From positions 1 to 63,077 of the forward strand of contig CAYJXJ010000003.1 in NCBI GenBank assembly GCA_964374095.1: a stretch of DNA of 63,077 nucleotides, in the 5' to 3' direction. The stretch comes from CAYJXJ01 sp964374095 (GTDB taxonomy: Bacteria > Elusimicrobiota > Elusimicrobia > UBA1565 > UBA9628). The notes beneath the pieces were generated by a model. That model had not been told where the DNA came from. It did no database searches and was given only the letters and a program-made list of their open reading frames with translations. Both the position numbers and the translations under genes were made by a program. Below are positions 31,669 through 40,773 of the stretch, piece after piece (position 1 is the stretch's first letter; each line of letters starts with the position of its first letter).

Positions 31669-33303
31669 ATGGTCAAGACGATCACGGTCTTTGCGGTGGT
31701 TATGGCCTCTTACCTGTCTCGCGCATTCGCCGGCCCTCAAGACAACTGCCTAAAACGGGATGATTGCAGCCGGATCACGGAGAGGAAGATCGAATGCATC
31801 GTCAACATGCACTTTACCTGCCAAAGAGCGGCCAAGGCCGCTTACGAGGACCTGTTGAAGGCTCCGCCGGATCAGCGTGAAGCCCTCAAGCTCCGCTTCG
31901 ATGCCGCGGCAAAGCGGGTGGAGCAGGCGGTCGATCTGGCCTTGGGGCAGGACATCGAACCCATCCTGAAGGATCCGAATGGGGACTATCAGTCCGACCC
32001 AAAGCAGTGGAGGGAATCGTTTCTCAAGGGGCGGGCTTTGCTGGAGACCATGAAGGGCGACTTGACGAAGAAGACGCAAGGGGACCCGGGCAACGCCGAC
32101 CCGTCGAAGGAACCCGCCACGCCCCCGGACGATCAACGCGCCCAGGCGAAGCAAACGTCCGAACCGACGCCCGACGACGGCGCTCCGTCCGATGGCGGCG
32201 GGTCGGATGGCGGCTCGAACCCTCGCGGGGAGTCTTCGGACTCCCGCGACCCAGAGTTCCCTGGTGGAAACCGCCTGGGGGACGGGTCCAAGGAGAAGAT
32301 GCGCAGGGGCCTGGACCTCGCCAAGGCCGGAGCCGCTTCGTGGAAAGGAGGCGGCGCGGGACTCGACGCCGCCGGTTCCATGGGAGACCGGCGCGGTCCC
32401 TCGGGTCCCGGAGCCCCGGGTCCCGGGTCCGCGGCGCCGGCCGAACTTGACAGGCCTAGGACCGGAGGGGAACTGATCCTCGCGGCCGTCGGGCCCTTCA
32501 AGGGCGCGGCCCAGGCCTTGGGCCTCAAGGTCGGCACCGGCCCCGACGGCCGGAGCGTCCTCTTCGGCTCCGACGGAGGCTTGGCCTCCGCCGCGGCCTT
32601 GGAGGACTTGAGGCTCCGGATCGAGCGCGAGCCCGCGTCGCTCCTGAAGCGCCCGGACTTCTTCGACGTGCTTCCCCGGGAAAGCTTCGACGCGCTCAAG
32701 GACGAATACCGTAAGGCCCCGGAGCGGCGCGAGGGCTACTTCAAGCACATGTCCCTGGAACCGCCGAAGGAGCGGGACTTTTTGTTCAGCGCCTCCTGCG
32801 AGGTCATCTCCGGGGACTGCAACCGCTACGTGGACGCCCGCTCCTACCGGCGGGGCGACTTCGTGTCCCCCGAGGACCTGCGGCGCATCGCCGAGATGAT
32901 GCGGGAGGTATCCACCGACGCGGCAGCACCGGAGAATGCGGCCAAAGGCAAGCTCGCTAGCCGCATCCCGGTGGACATGCGCTCCAAGGTCCTGGGCGTC
33001 CTCTCGGCCACCTTCCAGTTCCTCAAAGGGGTGGGCTCCACACTTCCCTGGGCCGCGCCGGCTTCGCGCACGGCCACGGTGCGGGGGCGGGGCGCCGACG
33101 GGGACTGGGGCCCCCGGCAACCCGTGGAGTTCACGGGCAAGCCCGTCCGAACCCGCGGCCAGCCGCCGCAGGCCGGGCCCGTCACCCGGGGACCGAAGGC
33201 TGGTTGGGGCTGGTGGATCCTCCTGGCCGCGGCCCTGGCGGGCGCTGGGCTATTCGTCGGATGGAGGCGGCGCCGCGGCTCCACGTCCTCGAGAGCGCCA
33301 TGA
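31669..33303 (+). CDS. Exported, C-terminally anchored protein of unknown function
   Basis: 544 aa. A signal peptide (TITVFAVVMASYLSRAFA) is followed by a short Cys-rich segment with four Cys at about residues 27-51, then a helical region. Residues about 130-260 are a Gly/Pro/Asp/Ser-rich low-complexity linker, followed by a folded-looking segment (EDLRLRIEREPASLLKRPDF onward). The C-terminus has one transmembrane helix (WWILLAAALAGAGLFVG) and a basic RRRR tail, like the sorting tails of surface-anchored proteins. No known domain recognised. Its promoter matches that of the second exported protein (46746). Confidence 0.75.
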   Translation: MVKTITVFAVVMASYLSRAFAGPQDNCLKRDDCSRITERKIECIVNMHFTCQRAAKAAYEDLLKAPPDQREALKLRFDAAAKRVEQAVDLALGQDIEPILKDPNGDYQSDPKQWRESFLKGRALLETMKGDLTKKTQGDPGNADPSKEPATPPDDQRAQAKQTSEPTPDDGAPSDGGGSDGGSNPRGESSDSRDPEFPGGNRLGDGSKEKMRRGLDLAKAGAASWKGGGAGLDAAGSMGDRRGPSGPGAPGPGSAAPAELDRPRTGGELILAAVGPFKGAAQALGLKVGTGPDGRSVLFGSDGGLASAAALEDLRLRIEREPASLLKRPDFFDVLPRESFDALKDEYRKAPERREGYFKHMSLEPPKERDFLFSASCEVISGDCNRYVDARSYRRGDFVSPEDLRRIAEMMREVSTDAAAPENAAKGKLASRIPVDMRSKVLGVLSATFQFLKGVGSTLPWAAPASRTATVRGRGADGDWGPRQPVEFTGKPVRTRGQPPQAGPVTRGPKAGWGWWILLAAALAGAGLFVGWRRRRGSTSSRAP

Positions 33304-33461
33304 CTCCATCGTGTCTCGACGCCAGCCGTCGGTCTTAAGAACTGGGATCAAGGATCCCAAGGACACGACGGCCATCGACGTCATGGAGACCAACTCCGGC
33401 CTGATCGGCGCGTCCATGGCGCTCCAGAACCTGCTTCGGCGCCGGCCGGCATTGGACCGGC

Positions 33462-34283
33462 CTAAGACCGCGCCTCGAACCTCTTCTGCAGGGCCGCCGA
33501 CATCGCGGCCCCTGAGAGCACGATCACCCAGATGATGTATATCCACAAGAGCAGGATGGGAACGGCTCCCAGGCTGCCGTATATCTTGTTGTAAGCGAGT
33601 ATTTCGCGGGTGTAGATGCTGTAGGTGACGCGGGCGATGCTCCAGCCCGCCGCGGTGAGGCTCGCCGCGGCGAGCGCCGGCTTCCAGTGGACCGGGCGGT
33701 GGGGGACGATCTTGAAAACCAAGGTGAAGATGATCGTCGTCGAGACGAAGAATCCCGCCCCCGTGGGGATGATATCCTTGAACGGCACCGCCGCCGAGGT
33801 GGCGGCCCCCACGGCCACCGCCAAGGCCACCGGCCCCATGGTGATGAAGAGCCAATAATAGGCGATGCGTTGTACCCAATTGCGCCGCATCGAGACGCGC
33901 CAGATCTGGTTGACCGCCTTTTCGATGGAATAGAGCATGGCCATGCTCGTCACGACCAGGCCCAGGAAGCCCGACATCCCGATCGCCCCGGTGTGCACGT
34001 TGGCGATGAAGCCCCGGATGGCGCCGATGGCGTCGTCGGAGCCCTCGGCCAAATTCTGCATGATGAGGGGCTCGATGGTGGCGTAGACCTTCTCCATGCC
34101 GCCGAAGGCCTTGAAGGTCGCGAAGCTCACGGCCAGGGCGGGGATGATCGAGAGGATGGTGGTGTAGGCCAGGCTCGCGGCCTGGGTGAGGAGATGGGTC
34201 CCCGTCATCATGCGCGACATGTCCACGGCAAGCTCCCGGGCCTCGGCCCAGAGTTCCCGAGTCCGGCCCGGCAGGGCGCTCAC
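33462..34283 (-). CDS. YihY/BrkB family membrane protein
   Basis: 273 aa from GTG 34283, overlapping the preceding stop as GTGA; an upstream open extension is arginine-rich and not membrane-like. About six helices: LAYTTILSIIPALAVSFATF, the family's early signature, then GFLGLVVTSMAMLYSIEKAVNQIW, and a C-terminal pair with YGSLGAVPILLLWIYIIW. This family was once called RNase BN and includes a Bordetella serum-resistance protein; its biochemical role is unsettled. Coupled to the PfpI-like gene. The 158 bp between its end and the exported-protein gene hold no clear gene. Confidence 0.88.
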   Translation of the reverse strand: MSALPGRTRELWAEARELAVDMSRMMTGTHLLTQAASLAYTTILSIIPALAVSFATFKAFGGMEKVYATIEPLIMQNLAEGSDDAIGAIRGFIANVHTGAIGMSGFLGLVVTSMAMLYSIEKAVNQIWRVSMRRNWVQRIAYYWLFITMGPVALAVAVGAATSAAVPFKDIIPTGAGFFVSTTIIFTLVFKIVPHRPVHWKPALAAASLTAAGWSIARVTYSIYTREILAYNKIYGSLGAVPILLLWIYIIWVIVLSGAAMSAALQKRFEARS

Positions 34284-34804
34284 GCGCCGGCCAACGCCTT
34301 GACGAGGGCCGCGTTGAAGGCCGGAAGGTCCTCGGGCTTTCGAGCCGTGACGAGGTTGCCGTCCACGCACACCTCGCAGTCCACGTACTCGGCCCCGGCG
34401 TTTCGAACGTCATCGGCGATGGCGTAGAAGCAGGTGGCACGGCGGCCCTTCAGAACGCCCGCCGAGACCAGCACCCAGGGACCGTGGCAGATCGCGGCCG
34501 TGAGCTTGCCCGCGCGGAACACCTCCGCGACGAACCTGGCGGGTTCGGGGTAGCGCCGCAGGAAATCGGGGGCGAACCCGCCGGGCACCAGCACGCCCTC
34601 GACATCGGCGGCCCTGACCCCCGGGTAGTCGGCGTCGGCCGGGGCCGGGTAGCCGAATTTCCCCTTGTAGACCTGCCCCTGGGTCCGCCCCACCAAGAGG
34701 ACGCGAGCCCCTTCTTCAAGGAGCCGATAGTAGGGAACCCAGACCTCGAGCTCCTGGTACTGCTCTTCGATAAGAATGGCGACGGTTTTGCCGGTGAGCC
34801 GCAT
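34280..34804 (-). CDS. DJ-1/PfpI family protein
   Basis: 174 aa. Type 1 glutamine amidotransferase-like fold with the nucleophile elbow AAICHGPWVLVSAG (C106) and the partner motif VLVPGGFAPDFLR. DJ-1/PfpI members act as glyoxalases/deglycases, chaperones or peptidases, and sequence alone does not separate these. TAAAAT ends 7 nt before ATG 34804 with AGCCGCC in between. Its stop overlaps the BrkB-like start (GTGA). Confidence 0.9.
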   Translation of the reverse strand: MRLTGKTVAILIEEQYQELEVWVPYYRLLEEGARVLLVGRTQGQVYKGKFGYPAPADADYPGVRAADVEGVLVPGGFAPDFLRRYPEPARFVAEVFRAGKLTAAICHGPWVLVSAGVLKGRRATCFYAIADDVRNAGAEYVDCEVCVDGNLVTARKPEDLPAFNAALVKALAGA

Positions 34805-34811
34805 GGCGGCT

Positions 34812-34817
34812 ATTTTA
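34812..34817 (-). promoter_or_regulatory. -10 element of the PfpI-BrkB pair
   Basis: TAAAAT on the minus strand, followed by AGCCGCC and ATG 34804. No Shine-Dalgarno; no good -35. Confidence 0.45.
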
Positions 34818-34845
34818 CGAAATTGGCTGCGGCCGTTCTGTCACC

Positions 34846-36450
34846 TTAGACGACGATGCGCCAGATCTTCAAAGGACCGAAACCCTTCACCGGTATTTCG
34901 CCGCCGTCGGTGAGCGGAAACTCGGCGCTCAGAAGGTCGCGCGTCCACTGGGTCAGCGCGATGGAATTGGGCTTGGCCGCGTGCTCCATGCGCGAGGCCA
35001 GGTTGACGGTGTCTCCGAGCACCGAGTATTCGATGCGGCCGCCGCCCCCGATATTGCCGACGACGACGCGCCCGGAGTTGATCCCCGCCCGCAGGGGCAG
35101 GGAATCCGCCGCCGAAGCGCTCCGGCGGGACCAGTCCACGATCAGCTCTTTTGCCGCGCGGACGGCCTGCACGGCGTGGTTGGCCCCGCCGGCGCGCGCG
35201 TTCACAACCGGCTGCGCTCCGAAAACGCCCAGGACCCCGTCTCCGATGAATTTATCGACGTGCCCCCCGTGGCGCTGGATGCGCTCGGAGGCCATGGCGA
35301 AATAGGGATTGAGAAGGTCGGCCACCTGCTGGGGGGTGCGCTGGCGGCACGACGCGGTGAAGCCCTGCATGTCCACGAACAGGATCGTGGCCTGGCACTC
35401 GCGCACCCCCAGGCTCAGGGGGCGGCCCTTGCGCGCCTCCTCGACGATGAGCCGCGCCACGTCGGGACCGAAGTACTGGAGCATGTTGTGCTCGACGTGA
35501 GTCAGGAAGGCCTGCCGCTCGAAGGCCAGCTGCAGCGCGATCACGCCGGCCAGCGCGTTGGCCACGCTCAGGTCCTTCTCCGTGAAAGAGTCGCCGGTGG
35601 AGCGGTTGTCCATGTAGAGCAGGCCCAGACGCCCCTGCGCCCCCCGCAGCGGCACCAAGAGCCCGGAGCTTATCTCGGCCGCGACTTGGCTCTGCGTCCC
35701 GCCGACGATCGTGGTCTTCAGGAGGAAGGCCCGCTCGGCCGGCAGGGATTTAACCAGGCCCGCGCTGAACTTGAACTCCGCCACCCGCCCCACGCCTTTC
35801 TCCCAGGCGATCCGGGTGGAAGCCGCCCCGTCGGGAGCGAACACGAGAACCGCCGCCACCCGCGCGGCCCGGATCTTCTCCAGGGCGAAGCCCAAAGTCG
35901 CCGTCAGGCACTCCGTGCTGTCGTAAGTATCGTTGATCTGAACGTAGAGGTCCTGGAGCTCCCCGAAGGCCGCGTCCGATGAGGCGCTTCCGGTCGGGCG
36001 GCCCTCCTCCCCGGTGGCGATGCGCGAGAGCATGCCGTCGATATTCACGGCGCGCGGGCGGAAGTTCTCCAGCCGGAACTCCCACGGGCCGATCTGAACC
36101 CGGTCTCCCGCCTTCACGGGGGTGGGCATGGACGCGTCTTTCCCGTTGACCTGCGTGCCGGAAATGGAATTCTTGCGCCGCCCCGACTCCGGAACGATCT
36201 CGTGGCTGCCGTCCACCAGGACGAGGCCGCCCTTCTCCTCAAGGAAGTGGCAATGCCACCGGCTCGTGGCGCGGGCCAGAGCCTCGGAGTGCGGCAGCAC
36301 GAGATGGCAGTCCAGGGAACGGCCGATGATAAAGGGAAACGGCTGCATCGGGATCGCGTTTTGGCCCCCCCGGGCTCCTTCCCGCAGGAACCACCGCCCG
36401 TCCTCCTTCATGAAAAAGGAATACGAACCGACGGCCGCGAGCTGGATCAT
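34846..36450 (-). CDS. FHA-GAF-class III adenylate cyclase
   Basis: 534 aa from ATG 36450 (ATGA overlap with the kinase stop). Residues about 35-130 form an FHA phosphothreonine-binding domain (FIIGRSLDCHLVLP, then GTQVNGK and GDRVQIGPWEF). About 170-325 is a GAF sensor domain (GLLVPLRGAQGRLGLLYMDN). About 350-530 is a class III cyclase with metal-binding Asp in ATILFVDMQGF and KFIGDGVLGVFG. Lys (VDKFIGD) and Asp (VLGDTVNLASR) point to ATP rather than GTP, and transition-state Asn and Arg are present. It probably makes cAMP in response to phosphorylation by the coupled kinase. Confidence 0.92.
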   Translation of the reverse strand: MIQLAAVGSYSFFMKEDGRWFLREGARGGQNAIPMQPFPFIIGRSLDCHLVLPHSEALARATSRWHCHFLEEKGGLVLVDGSHEIVPESGRRKNSISGTQVNGKDASMPTPVKAGDRVQIGPWEFRLENFRPRAVNIDGMLSRIATGEEGRPTGSASSDAAFGELQDLYVQINDTYDSTECLTATLGFALEKIRAARVAAVLVFAPDGAASTRIAWEKGVGRVAEFKFSAGLVKSLPAERAFLLKTTIVGGTQSQVAAEISSGLLVPLRGAQGRLGLLYMDNRSTGDSFTEKDLSVANALAGVIALQLAFERQAFLTHVEHNMLQYFGPDVARLIVEEARKGRPLSLGVRECQATILFVDMQGFTASCRQRTPQQVADLLNPYFAMASERIQRHGGHVDKFIGDGVLGVFGAQPVVNARAGGANHAVQAVRAAKELIVDWSRRSASAADSLPLRAGINSGRVVVGNIGGGGRIEYSVLGDTVNLASRMEHAAKPNSIALTQWTRDLLSAEFPLTDGGEIPVKGFGPLKIWRIVV

Positions 36451-37448
36451 GCCGCCCACACCCGATCGAAAGCCTCCAAGAACTCGGCGGCGCGTCCGAA
36501 GCGGTTCTCGGGTTTGGAGGCCAGGGCCTTGGCCATGAAGGCGTCGGCCTCGGCTCCCGCCCCGGGCATCAGGGAACTCGGGGAGGCGAACTCCATGCGC
36601 TCTTTCTTAGGGAGCGGCCTATCCTCGCCGAAGGGCAGGCGCCCGGTGAGCATCTGATAGGCCGTCACCCCCAGGGCGTAGAGGTCGGCCGGACGCTTCT
36701 CCACGCCGAGGTGCTGCTCCGGCGCCATGTAGGAGAGGGTCCCGCAGATCGACCCGGGGCTCAGCCGCGAGAGCGTGGTCGCGGCTTGCCGCGCGATCCC
36801 GAAGTCCATGACTTTGACATCCCCTTGCAAGCCTACCATAACGTTGGCGGGCTTGAGATCGCGGTGCAGGACCTGGCGGCCGTGGGCGAACTCGAGGGCC
36901 GCGCAGACCGCACCCAGGATGCGGCGGCATTCGGGCGCCGGCAGGGGCCCCGCCTGGAGCAGATCGTCCAAAGGCGTTCCTTCCAGGTACTCGAAGACCA
37001 GGCACAATTCCCCGCCGGCGTCGACCACCGAGAAGATCTCCACGATGTTGGGATGGCGCAGGCCGGCGACGATCCGCGCCTCTTTAAGGAACAACTCCCG
37101 GCCCGCGCTGTCGGCGGATATCTCGGGGCGCATCTTCTTGATTGCCACGCGGCGATGGAGCACCGGGTCGAACGCCTCGTAGATTTGTCCCATGCCGCCC
37201 TCCGCGATGAGGCGGCGCATCTCAAGATTCAAGACCGGCTTTGTGAGCTGGGCGGAATGGACGACGCGCGGCGCGGCCGGGGGCGCGGCCGGGGGAACTC
37301 GGGCGGGAGCCGGCGCGGCGGGGCGACCGGCGCCTCCATCAATTGGAAGCGCAGGCCGTCTCGCCTTGCCGACGCGAACCCATAGGACGACGCCCACCAG
37401 CAGGACGAGCACCAGGACCCCGGCGGCGAGCAGGACCGTCTCAGCCAC
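36447..37448 (-). CDS. Membrane Ser/Thr protein kinase with an N-terminal anchor
   Basis: 333 aa. One transmembrane helix at residues 5-27 (LLAAGVLVLVLLVGVVLWV) and a Pro/Ala-rich linker lead to a C-terminal Hanks-type kinase: glycine loop AEGGMGQIYEAF (about 83), Lys in VAIKKM (about 103), HRDLKPANVMV (about 195), DFG (about 213) and YMAPEQHLG. The usual bacterial order is kinase first, helix after; here it is reversed. It overlaps the upstream protease-like gene by 8 nt and the cyclase by 4 nt. The FHA domain next door is its natural phospho-target. Confidence 0.93.
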   Translation of the reverse strand: MAETVLLAAGVLVLVLLVGVVLWVRVGKARRPALPIDGGAGRPAAPAPARVPPAAPPAAPRVVHSAQLTKPVLNLEMRRLIAEGGMGQIYEAFDPVLHRRVAIKKMRPEISADSAGRELFLKEARIVAGLRHPNIVEIFSVVDAGGELCLVFEYLEGTPLDDLLQAGPLPAPECRRILGAVCAALEFAHGRQVLHRDLKPANVMVGLQGDVKVMDFGIARQAATTLSRLSPGSICGTLSYMAPEQHLGVEKRPADLYALGVTAYQMLTGRLPFGEDRPLPKKERMEFASPSSLMPGAGAEADAFMAKALASKPENRFGRAAEFLEAFDRVWAA

Positions 37449-39120
37449 CGCGAGGCTCCGGCGGCGGCGGAGGCGCGAGGATCGGGGGTTTCTCGGGCTT
37501 GGCCTCCGAGCGCTGGAGCTCGAGTTCGCTCACCAGCAGGCTCGGGGCCACGACCGACACGGGCACCCCCGCGATCAGGCTCGTCACGGCGGGGCGGTTC
37601 GAGGCGCGGAGAATGTTGCCCATCAGGACCAAGGGCGTGCCCACGACGTCGAGATGGCGCACCAGAGTCAACTCGCCGGTGGCCGCGTCGACCAGATAAA
37701 CCAGGCCTGGAAAGATGCGGATCGAGTCCTGCCGGCCGGCCGACTGCTGCTGCGCGAACCCGCGCAGCTTTCGAACCCAGAGCCCGTGGGTCTTGCCGCG
37801 GCGGCGGCATTCCTCACGAAGAAGATTGCGAAGTTCGCCCTCGGACACGGCGTTCCTAGCCGACAGGATCAGATTCCCCGGGGAGCCTATCACCGGATAC
37901 CCCGCCGGCCGCCGGCCGTGGCCATTGGACCTTGAAAATCCGACGACCGGATAACGCGAGAGAAGAAAGCCCTTGAGGACGCCGTCTGCGATCAGGCTCA
38001 CCCGCCGGGCCGGGACGCCCTGATTGTCATAGCGGTAGGTTCCCGCCAAGGGGACGCCGTCAAAGCGGGCCCGGGTGGGATCGTCATCCAGCGAGAGATC
38101 CGCCGGAATCACGGGCTGACCGAGCTTATCGCGGAAGGTCTGGGCCCCGGCGGGATTGCGCTGTTCCTCGCCCGACAGCCGCAGGCCGGCGGCCAGGGCC
38201 ACGGCGGCCGCGATGGAAGGATCGAGAACCGCCGGGGCGTCGAAGGGCGAGGTGCTCTTGGCGAGCTTCAAGAGCCTCAGATCGTCGAGGAGCTCGGCGG
38301 CCGCGGCCCGCAGCTCCACCCTCCCCGGGAGATGCTCCGGCCCCGTCGCCACGAAACGCCGCGAGGCCGCGAGCTTGAGCCCGTCGCTGGCGATATCGAC
38401 GGCGGAGAGCTCGATCTCCGCCGTATCCCTTGAAAACCCCACCCGCAGGCCCTCGCTGTCGCGCACCCTCCAACGCTCGCGCTGCAAGGACACCGAGACC
38501 TCCGAATGCAGCAGCCCCGGCTCGGCCCGAAAGACAGCGCTCCCCTGGCGGCACAGCGACTCCAGCCCGGCCGAATCCCAAGACCCGGCCGGACCGTCCG
38601 GGACGCGGGTGGGCGGGCCTTCGCGCGAGAGATCGTCGGTATCGTATTCGGCCTTGCCGCGCGTGACCCGGATGGCCTGCTTGCGCAGAAAATCCGCGGC
38701 CGCCCCCTTGTAGGCAAGGTCGAGGACCTGCCAAAGACCGTGCCGGATGGAGAACTCGTCGTCTTCGGCGCCCAGGGAGCGGCCCGCGAATCCCGAGGGC
38801 ACGGCCACGGGATGGTTATCCAGCTCATGGCTGCCCACCCGCACATCCGGGGTGGCGATGCGCTGGCGCCGTTGGGAGGAGAAGCGCACGGCCCCCAAGG
38901 AGCAGACCCTGTCGAAATCGGAGAAGTCGGTGACGGCTAGACTCGCGTAATACGGGGGAGGATACCCGTCGCCGCGCATCACCACCGCGCGCGCGAGCTC
39001 GGCATCGATGGCGCGGTCCAGAGGGTCCACGGAGGGGACGGCCCCCGCGACGCCGCCGCAAGCGGCCAGGAATGCGGCCATGAGCCCCAATCCGCGCGAC
39101 GACGCGGCGGGGCGCGCCAT
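37441..39120 (-). CDS. Exported TldD/PmbA-like protein lacking the zinc motif
   Basis: 559 aa from ATG 39120, 2 nt after the neighbouring stop. Signal peptide or lipoprotein-like start (GLGLMAAFLAACGGVAG). Overall TldD/TldE-like: NGHGRRPAGYPVIGSPGNLI and a C-terminal SLLVSELELQRS block. Where the active partner has HExxGH this protein reads AVALAAGLRLSGEEQRNP, so zinc binding is lost, as in TldE (PmbA), the inactive partner of TldD. It is a paralogue of the next gene, not a standard TldE. The two probably form a heterodimer outside the cytoplasm. Confidence 0.8.
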   Translation of the reverse strand: MARPAASSRGLGLMAAFLAACGGVAGAVPSVDPLDRAIDAELARAVVMRGDGYPPPYYASLAVTDFSDFDRVCSLGAVRFSSQRRQRIATPDVRVGSHELDNHPVAVPSGFAGRSLGAEDDEFSIRHGLWQVLDLAYKGAAADFLRKQAIRVTRGKAEYDTDDLSREGPPTRVPDGPAGSWDSAGLESLCRQGSAVFRAEPGLLHSEVSVSLQRERWRVRDSEGLRVGFSRDTAEIELSAVDIASDGLKLAASRRFVATGPEHLPGRVELRAAAAELLDDLRLLKLAKSTSPFDAPAVLDPSIAAAVALAAGLRLSGEEQRNPAGAQTFRDKLGQPVIPADLSLDDDPTRARFDGVPLAGTYRYDNQGVPARRVSLIADGVLKGFLLSRYPVVGFSRSNGHGRRPAGYPVIGSPGNLILSARNAVSEGELRNLLREECRRRGKTHGLWVRKLRGFAQQQSAGRQDSIRIFPGLVYLVDAATGELTLVRHLDVVGTPLVLMGNILRASNRPAVTSLIAGVPVSVVAPSLLVSELELQRSEAKPEKPPILAPPPPPEPRGG

Positions 39121-39122
39121 GA

Positions 39123-40763
39123 CTACCGCTTGCCGCCGCCCCACGGCGATCCCAGAACGGGAACGACGCTGCGATCCTCGGGAAGGCGCTGCAGCTCGAT
39201 CTCGGAGACCAGCACGCTCGGCGCGATCTGGCTGACCGGGACGCGCCCGGACTCGGCGCCGCACAGAAACTCGTTGGCCAGAGCCGGGTCGTCGCCCGCG
39301 GCGACGATGCGGTTGAGAACCGCCAGCGGGGTGCCGACCAGCTTGACGCCGCGGACCAAGGCGCGTTTTCCGGTCCGCGCGTCAACCCGATAGACGAGCC
39401 GAGGCAGGACCTCCAGGGTTTGGGCCGAACCGCGGACATTGGGATTCTCGCCCCCGAAAGACCCGACGAGGTGAAAGCCGTAGGGTTTTCCCGAGGCCCG
39501 CACCAGTTCAAGCAGCCGACTTTCGAGGCGCGCCCGCGGCAGGGCCCCCGAAGCCTCGACGATCAGGGTCGCCATGCGGCCGGTGGGGCGGCGGTAGGCG
39601 TCGGAACGGCCGTGGCCGTTGGAGTCCTCAAAGCCCTTGATCGGCCAGCGCGACATGAGAAAGGATTTTAGCATCCCGCGCTCCACCAGCGACACCCGCC
39701 GCGCCCGGACCCCCTCCGCGTCGAAGCGGTAATGCCCGTTCAACGGCCTGCCCGCGAACGATTCCAGGGTGGGATCATCATGGAGACTTATGAAATCCGG
39801 GATGATGCGCTTCCCCACGAGATCCTTGAACACCTGGCTTTGGTTGGGATCCCGCTGCCGCTGCCCCTCGAGCTTGTGTCCCAGCGCCTCGTGAAAGAGC
39901 ACCCCGGTAAACTCGGGATCGAGGATGGCCGGCGCGGCCGCGGGGGCTTGGACCGGGGCCTCCCGCAAGGCGTCGAGCTCCGCGGCGAGCTCCTCGGAGC
40001 GCCTCTCCAGCTCGGCGCGCGAGGGCAGCTCCGAGAGGCTTCGAAAGGAGAGGCTCGCCAAGTTGTCGATGCGCATCCCGTCCGCCGCGCGGGTCATCGC
40101 GCCGATCCGCAAGACCCCGGGAACATGCGCCCCCTCGGAACGCAGGCGGGAGCCCTCGCTGGAAAGCAGGCTCCGGCGGATCCAATGAACTCGCGCCACG
40201 GCGTGGGCGTCGTAGACGTGAGGATGGCGGCCGAACACGGCGCTGGCGCCGCGCAAGAGATCGGCCAGGCGCCCGCGGTCGAATGGAAACGGCGCGTCGG
40301 GAAATTCCCCGCGGGACGGCTCCTCGATCGAAAAATCGTTGAATTCCTCCACGATCAACTCGGTGGCGCGCTTGGCCTTCTTCTCCAGAAACCCGGCCAG
40401 GGCGTTCTTGTAGGCTTGGTCGCTCAGAAGCCAGAGCTGCTGGCGCAGCGACGCCGTCGTGTCTCCGGCCGATCCGTGCCACCCCTGGAACGAAAGGTCC
40501 GCGTTGTCGAGCGTGCGGTCCCCCACGCGCGCCTCCACATAGACGACCCGGTAGTCCTCGCGGCTCTCCCCCGTGAGCGCCCCCCAAGCCGCGCTCATCT
40601 CACCCACGCGGTGCTCCGTGAGACGATAAGCCAAAAAGTAAGGCGGGGCGAAACCCTCGCGCTTCAAGGTCTGCGCGCGCGCGAGCTCCCTCTCCATCGC
40701 CGGAAAAACCGCGCCGGCCCGGACCGTCCCGGAAAGGGCCAGCAGGACCGGCAACGCGAACAT
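39123..40763 (-). CDS. Exported TldD-like metalloprotease
   Basis: 546 aa from ATG 40763. Signal peptide FALPVLLALSGTVRAGA, then a TldD/PmbA-fold protease with the zinc motif HEALGHKLEG at about residue 291, NGHGRSDAYRRPTGRMA, and a C-terminal PSVLVSEIELQRLPED. Canonical TldD/TldE are cytoplasmic and process peptides such as microcin B17 and CcdA. An export signal on both members of this pair is unusual and suggests that the substrate is periplasmic or secreted. It lies between the O-antigen ligase-like gene (10 bp) and its inactive paralogue (2 bp). Confidence 0.85.
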   Translation of the reverse strand: MFALPVLLALSGTVRAGAVFPAMERELARAQTLKREGFAPPYFLAYRLTEHRVGEMSAAWGALTGESREDYRVVYVEARVGDRTLDNADLSFQGWHGSAGDTTASLRQQLWLLSDQAYKNALAGFLEKKAKRATELIVEEFNDFSIEEPSRGEFPDAPFPFDRGRLADLLRGASAVFGRHPHVYDAHAVARVHWIRRSLLSSEGSRLRSEGAHVPGVLRIGAMTRAADGMRIDNLASLSFRSLSELPSRAELERRSEELAAELDALREAPVQAPAAAPAILDPEFTGVLFHEALGHKLEGQRQRDPNQSQVFKDLVGKRIIPDFISLHDDPTLESFAGRPLNGHYRFDAEGVRARRVSLVERGMLKSFLMSRWPIKGFEDSNGHGRSDAYRRPTGRMATLIVEASGALPRARLESRLLELVRASGKPYGFHLVGSFGGENPNVRGSAQTLEVLPRLVYRVDARTGKRALVRGVKLVGTPLAVLNRIVAAGDDPALANEFLCGAESGRVPVSQIAPSVLVSEIELQRLPEDRSVVPVLGSPWGGGKR

Positions 40764-40773
40764 CGGCCCCCCC

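Noticed and set aside
33304..33461. Small gene between the exported protein and the BrkB gene
   Set aside because: One frame stays open (NSGLIGASMALQNLLRRR), but there is no start signal, length or family support.
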